Part shown: one piece after another, positions 14,133 through 19,119 of the stretch
Position numbering within the stretch: position 1 is the first letter of the stretch
Layout: each line of letters starts with the position of its first letter
Source of the DNA: Methanocorpusculum sp.
GTDB taxonomy: Archaea > Halobacteriota > Methanomicrobia > Methanomicrobiales > Methanocorpusculaceae
DNA: 19,119 bases
Direction of reading: 5' to 3'
Assembly (NCBI GenBank): GCA_017555685.1
Contig: JAFZFW010000147.1
Location: 1 to 19,119 of the forward strand
Translations under genes and position numbers: made by a program
Notes under the pieces: generated by a model
Seen by the model: only the letters and a program-made list of their open reading frames with translations
The model's database searches: none
Told to the model about the DNA's origin: nothing

Positions 14133-14142
14133 ATTAATTATA
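14133..14142 (+). promoter_or_regulatory. TATA box of the phosphoglycolate phosphatase gene
   Basis: ATTAATTATA is centred about 28 nt before the ATG at 14166, implying a leaderless transcript. Confidence 0.5.
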
Positions 14143-14165
14143 GCCCAAGACACAAAGATAAGAGT

Positions 14166-14846
14166 ATGTACAAGGCATTTATCACGGATATTGACGGGAC
14201 GCTGACAGACAGCCGGCGCCGTCTTTCAACAAGCGCGGTAGACGAAATCCGCCGCCTGATAGATGCCGACATCCCGATTGTCCTCGCCTCAGGGAACACC
14301 CTTTGTTTCCTTGACGGGCTTTCCCATATGATTGGAACGGATGGAAATGTAATCGCCGAAAACGGCGGAGTGTATAGGAAAGGATTCCTCGGAACACGGA
14401 CTGTTGCCGGAAACAAGGCGCTTTGTATGCAGGCGTATGAGAAGATTGTATCCGAGGTTCAGCCGAAAGCAGGAGAGCTTCGGCTGTTTAGTGCTGAGCT
14501 TCGCCATTCCGATGTGGCATTCTCCCGTGATGTCTCGATAGATACCGTAAATGACATCATCCGCGGGATGGATGTGGTAGCAGTGGATACCGGTTTTGCC
14601 ATCCATCTCCATACCCCGGGACTTTCCAAAGGTGCGGCATTCGAACGTCTTGCAGAAGAGATGGGAATCGCTCCTTCCGGGTTCCTTGCCGCCGGAGACT
14701 CGGTCAACGACGTTTCGATGCTGAAGCTTGCCGGATTCTCGGTTGTTCCCTCAAATGGAACTGCGGATGCAAAAGCCGTTGCCGACGCTGTTCTGGATGA
14801 GCCGTACGGCGATGCAGTCGCAAAGGCTCTTGCTGAATACTTCTAA
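14166..14846 (+). CDS. Phosphoglycolate phosphatase, archaeal type (HAD superfamily, type IIB)
   Basis: Hydrolyses phosphoglycolate to glycolate; a soluble HAD phosphatase of 226 residues, close to the archaeal PGP family's usual length of about 225-235. HAD motif I is DIDGTLT near residues 8-14 (nucleophile D8, acid/base D10), motif II lies in VLASGNT (S42), the motif III lysine is in GLSKGAAF, and motif IV is AAGDSVNDVSM. The IIB cap domain lies between motifs II and III. The C-terminal FSVVPSNGTADAKAVADAVLDEPYG is typical of Cof-like HADs. It is alone on plus, and its stop codon overlaps the T-tract of the terminator belonging to the convergent pyrC operon. Sugar or nucleotide phosphatase activity is an alternative, as HAD substrate range is broad. 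Confidence 0.9.
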   Translation: MYKAFITDIDGTLTDSRRRLSTSAVDEIRRLIDADIPIVLASGNTLCFLDGLSHMIGTDGNVIAENGGVYRKGFLGTRTVAGNKALCMQAYEKIVSEVQPKAGELRLFSAELRHSDVAFSRDVSIDTVNDIIRGMDVVAVDTGFAIHLHTPGLSKGAAFERLAEEMGIAPSGFLAAGDSVNDVSMLKLAGFSVVPSNGTADAKAVADAVLDEPYGDAVAKALAEYF

Positions 14847-14887
14847 AAAAAGAAAAAACGCCTGCTAAGCCTCAAAGGAGAGCAGGC
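14844..14887 (-). terminator. Hairpin and U-tract terminator of the hyp-pyrC operon
   Basis: On minus, GCCTGCT (14887-14881) pairs with AGCAGGC (14866-14860), a perfect 7-bp GC-rich stem, followed by GTTTTTTCTTTTTTTAG. The U-tract overlaps the stop codon of the convergent phosphatase gene (14844-14846). It starts 17 bases after the pyrC stop. This bacterial-looking structure is the clearest terminator in the window. Confidence 0.75.
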
Positions 14888-14903
14888 AGGGAGGGCGCAA
14901 AAA

Positions 14904-16151
14904 TTATCCCCGAAGGAAGCAGGCTCCCTCGCGGGAGAACTCGCCTTCCTTCCAGGCACAGACGCCGGAGACAACCGTTACCTCCGGGAAGAGTCCCTGC
15001 AGTCCCTCATACGGAGTCCAGCCGCATTTGCTGTGGAGATTCTCTGCGGAAATGGACACCGGAGCGTCTGCATAAATCGCAAAGTCAGCCCGGGCCCCCG
15101 GCACAAATGCAGGAGACTCGATTCCCAGAATCGTATTCGGGTTCGTGACCGTCTTTTCGATGACAGCCGCAAGCGAAAGCTGTCCTGCATGAACTGCGTT
15201 CATCAGAAGCGGAAGCATCGTCTCAACGCCCGGAATACCGGACGGAGCAGCGGCAAAGTCTGCGGACTTTTCTGCCGGCGTGTGCGGAGCATGGTCGGAT
15301 GCAATCACCGGGATTTTGTCGAACTCCGCAAGCAGAGCTTTTCGTTCGGACTCTGTCCGGAGAGGCGGATTCATGCGCATGTGCGTGTCGGCCGGGTTTT
15401 CTGCCGTCTCATACGAGAGGAACAGATGATGCGGAGCGACCTCGAAGGTCGAACCTGCCTTCATGACCGGGAAGGAATCCGTACTGCTGATGTGACAGTA
15501 GTGCAGCTTTGCATTCTCCGGTGCAAGAGCGTTTACGAGAGCAATCGTCTTTGTCTCGCCGGATGCCGGACGCGATGCTGCATGCTCTGCAAGCGAGTGG
15601 ACGTCTCCCGGGGCGACCTCTTCGGCATGCACCGTAATGAGTTTTCCAAGCGCTGCAGCTTCTGCGGTTACGCGGGCGATTGTCTCCGCACTGAGTGCAG
15701 AGCCATAGCTTGACGGTGCGGCAAACATCTCGCCAAACGCGAGAACACCGGCTTTTGTCAGCGCCGTGATATCAGCGGTGTCATTGAGCGAACCGTTTAC
15801 GGCAAAGCGGCAGTATGCCTGTGACTCTGCAAGAGCAACACGGGCCTGGAAAATCTCTGCCGTATCAATCGCCGGGACTGAATTCGGCTGGTCGACAACC
15901 GTTGCGACTCCGCCTGCAACAGCAGACTGCGTTCCGGTCTTCCAGTCCTCTTTTGCCTTCTGTGTCCCGTCACGCATATGCACATGCATATCCGTTGCCG
16001 CCGGAACACAGAGCCGCTGACGCCCATTGATTACCTCTGCTCCGCTCAGACGGTCAGAGGAACCAATATGTGCTACGCGGCCGTCTTTGATGCTGATGTC
16101 TGCGATTCTTCCGTCCGGAAGGCGGACGTCTGCTAAAATGAGGTCTGCCAT
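14904..16151 (-). CDS. pyrC: Dihydroorotase
   Basis: Third step of pyrimidine synthesis: reversible cyclisation of N-carbamoyl-aspartate to dihydroorotate, in the cytoplasm. The 415-residue amidohydrolase shows the metal motif DMHVHMRDG (H56, H58; R60 binds substrate), an NGSL stretch near 119, VHAEEV (H175), HYCHISS (H217/H220) and the catalytic SDHAPHTPAEK (D286). Where many dihydroorotases carry a carboxylated lysine, the sequence reads AFGEMFAAPSS, with Glu141 at or next to that position. The ATG lies one base after the hypE stop, so the genes are translationally coupled in the order hypC-hypA-hypE-pyrC. A terminator follows directly. Confidence 0.95.
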   Translation of the reverse strand: MADLILADVRLPDGRIADISIKDGRVAHIGSSDRLSGAEVINGRQRLCVPAATDMHVHMRDGTQKAKEDWKTGTQSAVAGGVATVVDQPNSVPAIDTAEIFQARVALAESQAYCRFAVNGSLNDTADITALTKAGVLAFGEMFAAPSSYGSALSAETIARVTAEAAALGKLITVHAEEVAPGDVHSLAEHAASRPASGETKTIALVNALAPENAKLHYCHISSTDSFPVMKAGSTFEVAPHHLFLSYETAENPADTHMRMNPPLRTESERKALLAEFDKIPVIASDHAPHTPAEKSADFAAAPSGIPGVETMLPLLMNAVHAGQLSLAAVIEKTVTNPNTILGIESPAFVPGARADFAIYADAPVSISAENLHSKCGWTPYEGLQGLFPEVTVVSGVCAWKEGEFSREGACFLRG

Positions 16152-16152
16152 A

Positions 16153-17172
16153 TCAGCAGACTCTCGGAACCGGGTCTCCCATCGGCGGCTCGATGAAGCG
16201 TTCGCTTCCGATTCTCGTCAGCATAACAACGCCGGAACCTTCAACGACTTCGCCGATGATTCTTGCATCCTTTCCGTACGGGTGGGCACGGAGTGCTTCT
16301 AAAATCTTATCTGCTGCTTCCGGTGCAACACCCATGACGCACTTTCCTTCGTTTGCAACCTGCAGCGGGTCAATGCCTAACAGACCGCCGGCAGAGGCAA
16401 CGCTTTCACGGATTGGCACAGCCTCTTCGTGAACAACCACTTTCACGCCGGCCTTTCTTGCCATCTCGTTCATACATGCGGCAAATCCTCCGCGGGTCGG
16501 GTCTTTCATAGCATGGATTGCTCCGTCTCCGCCGGCAAGGATTGCTCCTTCAATCATCTTCCAGAGCGGGGCAACATCGGACTTTAACTGATCGCCTAAA
16601 TCGAATCCTTCGCGGTAGGAAACGATGGCCATTCCATGGTCGCCAAGATTTCCGGATACGATAATCTTGTCGCCAACTTTCAGGTTTCTGTCGCGGATAA
16701 GATAATTCTCCACAACGCCGACTCCGGCGGTATTGATTGCAATGCCGTCAATGCTTCCCTTCTCAACGACCTTGGTGTCGCCGGTGATGATGGATGCGCC
16801 GACCTCGCCTAATGCCTCATCCATGGATGCAACAATCTTTTCGAGATCAGAGATGGGGAATCCCTCTTCGATAACCATTGCACAGGTCAGCGCAATCGGG
16901 CGTGCTCCCATGACAGATAAATCATTGATAGTGCCCGAAACAGCGATTCTTCCAATATCTCCTCCGGGGAAGAAGAGCGGTTTTACCACATGGGAATCGG
17001 TGGTTAACACAACAGTCTTGTCTCCGACAGTAAAGGTCGAGCCGTCGTCAAGAGACTCAAGGCCGATTCCGCCGGCATTGTTGTTTTTAAAAGCAGTCAG
17101 CGTCTGGAGAAGTTCTCCCATAACTTCGCCTCCTGCTCCGTGCATCATATTGACTTCTGTATCTTTTACCAT
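16153..17172 (-). CDS. hypE: Hydrogenase maturation protein HypE
   Basis: Makes the cyanide ligands of the NiFe active site: its C-terminal cysteine receives a carbamoyl group from HypF and is dehydrated with ATP to a thiocyanate. The 339-residue protein belongs to the PurM/ThiL/SelD ATP-binding family, with MMHGAGGEVMGELLQ at the N-terminus, TDSHVVKPLFFPGGDIGRIA, GTINDLSVMGARP (the nucleotide-binding region), and DPTRGG at about residue 225. It ends exactly in PRVC, the PRxC tail required for function. It starts two bases after the hypA stop, with GAGG inside the end of hypA as a probable ribosome-binding site. Methanogens use it for F420-reducing and heterodisulfide-linked hydrogenases. No hypB, hypD or hypF lies in the window. 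Confidence 0.97.
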   Translation of the reverse strand: MVKDTEVNMMHGAGGEVMGELLQTLTAFKNNNAGGIGLESLDDGSTFTVGDKTVVLTTDSHVVKPLFFPGGDIGRIAVSGTINDLSVMGARPIALTCAMVIEEGFPISDLEKIVASMDEALGEVGASIITGDTKVVEKGSIDGIAINTAGVGVVENYLIRDRNLKVGDKIIVSGNLGDHGMAIVSYREGFDLGDQLKSDVAPLWKMIEGAILAGGDGAIHAMKDPTRGGFAACMNEMARKAGVKVVVHEEAVPIRESVASAGGLLGIDPLQVANEGKCVMGVAPEAADKILEALRAHPYGKDARIIGEVVEGSGVVMLTRIGSERFIEPPMGDPVPRVC

Positions 17173-17174
17173 GT

Positions 17175-17513
17175 TTAATCCTCAGTTTCGATTTCGATAT
17201 TTTTCACCAGAATTTCCTTACCCTGAATCATATGCGGAAGCTTTCCGCAGGTCGGACAGACGAAAATCTCAGAACCTTTGTATCCGCAGGAACATTCGGC
17301 AACAGGGAGAACCGTATTGAATATCAGTTTCGTTCCCTGGAATAAGGGATCTTCTGCGATAAAGGTGTTGAACATGAACTCAACCTGATCAGAGTTCACC
17401 ATAGCCATACTGCCCACGTCTACGTGGATTGCCTTGACAAGCGTTGCTGCGTTGTCTTCTGCTGCGCGTTTTGCGGTTGCGTAGATATCGTAGGCGATTC
17501 CTGATTCATGCAT
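17175..17513 (-). CDS. hypA: Hydrogenase maturation nickel metallochaperone HypA
   Basis: Delivers nickel to the large subunit of NiFe hydrogenases. The 112-residue length is typical. The N-terminus MHE carries the nickel-binding His2. The zinc site is formed by C74, C76, C86 and C89 in ECSCGYKGSEIFVCPTCG. The first pair is spaced C-x-C, whereas the family usually has CxxC. The central beta sheet segment ATLVKAIHVDVGSMAMVN and the helix DQVEFMFNTFI match HypA. It follows hypC by seven bases and overlaps nothing; hypE follows two bases later. Confidence 0.96.
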   Translation of the reverse strand: MHESGIAYDIYATAKRAAEDNAATLVKAIHVDVGSMAMVNSDQVEFMFNTFIAEDPLFQGTKLIFNTVLPVAECSCGYKGSEIFVCPTCGKLPHMIQGKEILVKNIEIETED

Positions 17514-17520
17514 GGTTCGT

Positions 17521-17760
17521 TTATTCCGTTACGCCATCTTCGGCCATTGCCTGATAGACTTCTTTGAAGATTTCACGGGTCTCAAGACCTTCTTCGCGGG
17601 ATAAGCGCTGGATGGCAAATCCGACATGGACAAGAACAAACTCGCCGACCTTGACATCAACAAGATCGATTCTGACTTCCTGCTGAAGCTCTCCATAGTC
17701 TACGAGTGCTACATTTCCATCACGGATTTCCAAAACCTCTGCGGGAACTGCGATACACAT
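17521..17760 (-). CDS. hypC: Hydrogenase maturation chaperone HypC
   Basis: Small chaperone (79 residues) that carries the Fe(CN)2CO unit with HypD and holds the hydrogenase large subunit open. It begins MCIAVPAEVLEI, with the essential Cys2 that follows the starting Met, and keeps the OB-like strands NVALVDYGELQQEVRIDLV and the VGEFVLVHVGFAIQRLSREE helix region of the HypC/HupF family. It is the first gene of the operon. A TATA element (CTTTATCTGC on minus, 17783-17792) lies about 27 nt upstream of the ATG, suggesting a leaderless mRNA. Confidence 0.97.
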   Translation of the reverse strand: MCIAVPAEVLEIRDGNVALVDYGELQQEVRIDLVDVKVGEFVLVHVGFAIQRLSREEGLETREIFKEVYQAMAEDGVTE

Positions 17761-17782
17761 GAGTTACTATTGGTTCGTCATG

Positions 17783-17824
17783 CAGATAAAGGAAACGAAG
17801 CGATACGGGAAAAAAGGTATAACC
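17783..17824. promoter_or_regulatory. Divergent TATA elements for hypC (minus) and the 17848 gene (plus)
   Basis: Minus: CTTTATCTGC at 17783-17792, about 27 nt before the hypC ATG. Plus: GGTATAAC at 17817-17824, about 27 nt before the ATG at 17848. Both point to leaderless transcripts from an 87-base divergent region. Confidence 0.5.
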
Positions 17825-17847
17825 CTGCCGCTCGAATACTTAAGGCA

Positions 17848-18207
17848 ATGGCTCTCTATCAGTTTCCAGTAACCCGACGCTTCAACAGATATATGGCCCG
17901 GCTGCTCAAAGGCTCTGCGCAGGTGAAGTCCATGCTGGATGCGGGAAAGATTATCTCGGCAGAAAAACGATACAATAAACTCTGCATAGATTATGCCGAA
18001 TGCCGCGTTCTGGTAAAACGCCGGGCTGAGGAGCTGGAAAAACGCAAGCAGTTTGCAGAAGGGGTTTCCGAGATGCAGAAAATCCGCACTGCATTTCTTG
18101 ACTTCTATACACTTGCCGATTCCTTCAAGGTAGATATTACAAAACAGAAGAATGACACATTAGTGCTTCTTGCAGAAATTGAAGAGCTGTTTGCCAAAAA
18201 GGCATAA
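17848..18207 (+). CDS. Hypothetical helical protein, 119 aa
   Basis: I do not recognise this protein. The frame is open upstream as far as 17626, but that part runs antisense through hypC and lacks a promoter; the ATG at 17848 lies about 27 nt after GGTATAAC and is the likely leaderless start. The product is basic at the N-terminus (QFPVTRRFNRYMARLLKG) and helical throughout, with heptad-like stretches RVLVKRRAEELEKRKQFAEG and KNDTLVLLAEIEELFAKKA suggesting coiled coils. There is no signal peptide or membrane helix. It is probably transcribed alone, and ends at a T6 run (18213-18218) facing the aEF1-beta terminator. A lineage-specific protein is likely. Confidence 0.7.
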   Translation: MALYQFPVTRRFNRYMARLLKGSAQVKSMLDAGKIISAEKRYNKLCIDYAECRVLVKRRAEELEKRKQFAEGVSEMQKIRTAFLDFYTLADSFKVDITKQKNDTLVLLAEIEELFAKKA

Positions 18208-18210
18208 TCT

Positions 18211-18253
18211 CCTTTTTTAAAAAAGATACAATCAGAAAACGGTTGTAAAAAAA
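18211..18253. terminator. Two-way T-tract terminator between convergent genes
   Basis: CTTTTTTAAAAAAG at 18212-18225 is a self-complementary 14-mer providing a U-tract on plus, and A7 at 18247-18253 provides one on minus just after the aEF1-beta stop. Confidence 0.55.
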
Positions 18254-18256
18254 TAT

Positions 18257-18514
18257 TTAGAGAAGAGTCATAGACTCAACTTCAACGTTCTCGAGGCCTG
18301 CGATGCCCTCGAAGGATGCGACAACTTTGTCGTCTGCACCTGCGCCGTCCTGAGTAACAACAGCGACTTTGAGTGCGGAAAGACCGAATCCGATTGGTTC
18401 GACCTTGATATCCTGAACACCGGCAACCTTTGCCTTGATGTCTTCCTGCATCTGTGCGAGGTCAACTTCCGGGGACTCCGGCATGACTTTTAAGATTAAT
18501 GCTACGTCACCCAT
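18257..18514 (-). CDS. ef1b: Elongation factor 1-beta (aEF1B)
   Basis: Guanine-nucleotide exchange factor for aEF1A, needed to recycle the factor between rounds of tRNA delivery. Starting at the ATG at 18514 the product is 85 residues, the usual archaeal length. It opens MGDVALILKVMPESPEVDLA and has the alpha-beta plait of the exchange domain, with VEPIGFGLSALKVAVVTQD in the middle (the conserved IGFGL stretch contacts aEF1A) and the ending NVEVESMTLL. The frame can be read from 18541, but those nine extra residues overlap the upstream zinc-ribbon gene. It lies five bases after that gene, an arrangement known in other euryarchaea. Confidence 0.96.
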   Translation of the reverse strand: MGDVALILKVMPESPEVDLAQMQEDIKAKVAGVQDIKVEPIGFGLSALKVAVVTQDGAGADDKVVASFEGIAGLENVEVESMTLL

Positions 18515-18519
18515 GATAC

Positions 18520-18675
18520 TCACGGTCCCATGAAGCCGCACTTCGGGCAGGTGTATTTAACGCTCTGTTTTCTGCACTGTGCACAGCGGTAGATAATCTC
18601 TCCGCAGTCCGGGCACTTGAATTCAGTTGCCCCGCGCTCTGCGAGTGGGGCATTGCAAGATGTACATTTTGCCAT
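18520..18675 (-). CDS. Small zinc-ribbon protein (HVO_2753-like, DUF1610), 51 aa
   Basis: A 51-residue gene too short for most ORF filters. It begins MAKCTSCNAPLAERGATEFK and carries four CPxCG-like knuckles: CTSC (4-7), CPDCG (21-25), CAQC (32-35) and CPKCG (44-48), enough for two zinc sites. It is followed by aEF1-beta after five bases. The Haloferax homologue HVO_2753, a zinc-finger micro-protein, is reported to affect swarming and biofilm formation, and databases label the family as translation-associated; the molecular role is unsettled. The start has a clear Shine-Dalgarno AAGGAG (18682-18687). A TATA-like TTTTATAATA on minus (18706-18715) overlaps the stop codon of the upstream gene. 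Confidence 0.93.
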   Translation of the reverse strand: MAKCTSCNAPLAERGATEFKCPDCGEIIYRCAQCRKQSVKYTCPKCGFMGP

Positions 18676-18707
18676 ATGAAACTCCTTAACTTATTGGCGC
18701 CCAATTA

Positions 18708-19119
18708 TTATAAAAGTGTGGCTTGCATGGCAGACAACTGATGAGTAACAGAACCCCTCTCGCGGCCGTTTGCAAAGCGCACCGGAACATCCAACGAAGC
18801 CGAAAGAGACGGGAAATACGCATCTACAAGCGCAGAATCAGACGCATCACCTTCGCGGGACTTGACGAGAAGGAGAGAAACCTGCAGTTCTCCTGCTGCC
18901 CACAGCGCGATAGAGTCTGAGGTGACATCCCAGGAATGCGGCAGCGGATCGGCTGTCCGAAGAACCTTTTCCGGCAGAAGGATAGAAACACCAGAGTCTG
19001 GCAGCGACAGTGTTTCAGTCACCGGAAACCCGAAGGTGGAAAGATATCTGCCGTAGCGGTTCATCGAGGAGATTGCCTGCCAGTGTACGGCATCATCATC
19101 CAGAGATGCAGCACGAACC
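18708..19119 (-). CDS. Unrecognised protein, C-terminal part (5' end outside window)
   Basis: The minus-strand frame is open through the right edge, so this is the last 136 codons of a longer gene; the Met at 19064 is probably internal because the residues before it (LDDDAVHWQAISS) read as coding. I do not recognise the protein. It shows alternating strands and helices (VTSDSIALWAAGELQVSLLL, ALVDAYFPSLSASLDVP), no membrane helix, no cysteine and no obvious catalytic motif. The stop codon is embedded in the TATA region of the zinc-ribbon gene that follows after 32 bases. Confidence 0.75.
   Translation of the reverse strand, partial: VRAASLDDDAVHWQAISSMNRYGRYLSTFGFPVTETLSLPDSGVSILLPEKVLRTADPLPHSWDVTSDSIALWAAGELQVSLLLVKSREGDASDSALVDAYFPSLSASLDVPVRFANGRERGSVTHQLSAMQATLL

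Noticed and set aside
13890..14165. Replication origin next to radA
   Set aside because: The gap has AT-rich patches and inverted repeats, but I see no cluster of origin recognition boxes and no orc1/cdc6 gene nearby.
15033..15713. A 226-codon plus-strand frame
   Set aside because: It is antisense to pyrC, has an Arg/Cys-heavy composition and no promoter, and pyrC is certain.
17626..17847. Upstream extension of the 119-aa gene
   Set aside because: The extension is antisense to hypC and lies upstream of the TATA at 17817-17824; the ATG at 17848 is at the expected transcript start.
1..19119. Insertion sequence, prophage or integrated element
   Set aside because: I saw no transposase, integrase, tRNA-flanked attachment repeats or target-site duplications, and codon use is even across genes.

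Overview
The window is a stretch of archaeal chromosome, most likely from a hydrogenotrophic methanogen of the Methanomicrobiales; Methanocorpusculum is my best guess from gene content and codon flavour, not from any comparison. The archaeal assignment is firm. It carries RadA recombinase, Sec61-beta, elongation factor 1-beta, archaeal-type phosphoglycolate phosphatase and a two-knuckle archaeal MetRS. TATA boxes sit about 25-28 nt upstream of many start codons (leaderless transcripts), and genes tend to end in bare T-tracts. NiFe-hydrogenase maturation genes (hypC, hypA, hypE) fit a methanogen.

Layout, left to right. Bases 1-1527 hold the C-terminal half of a DUF1998 (MrfA/COG1205-type) helicase, followed by a small DUF3592-like gene. 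Bases 1824-2370 are an AT- and CA-rich gene-free stretch with two alternating pairs of direct repeats, an orphan TATA box and a series of U-tracts after metG. metG (minus) is divergent from an unrecognised 254-aa gene. A 53-aa Sec61-beta gene (minus) is divergent from an amidohydrolase, the two apparently sharing one TATA box. Then, on plus: a universal stress protein, a four-CBS protein whose leader carries a perfect palindrome, thioredoxin, an unusual Cys-rich thioredoxin-like protein and a PfkB-family pyridoxamine kinase. A minus-strand operon (12759 to 9649) encodes a secreted, membrane-anchored COG1361-type protein plus a MacB/LolD-type ATPase and permease. radA (minus) follows, then a 338-base gap rich in inverted repeats and hairpins, then phosphoglycolate phosphatase (plus). 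A minus-strand operon hypC-hypA-hypE-pyrC ends in a hairpin-plus-U-tract terminator facing the phosphatase gene. The right end has a small coiled-coil gene, the zinc-ribbon/aEF1-beta pair, and the 3' end of an unrecognised gene that runs off the window.

The plus-strand block 6553-8707 reads as a stress and redox cluster. hypC-A-E supplies Ni insertion and cyanide-ligand synthesis for hydrogenases, and pyrC ties that operon to pyrimidine synthesis. The best candidates for undescribed biology are the Cys-rich thioredoxin-like protein at 8363-8707, the structured gap upstream of radA (13890-14165) and the repeat-bearing gap at 1824-2370. I found no CRISPR array, transposon, tRNA, rRNA or prophage.
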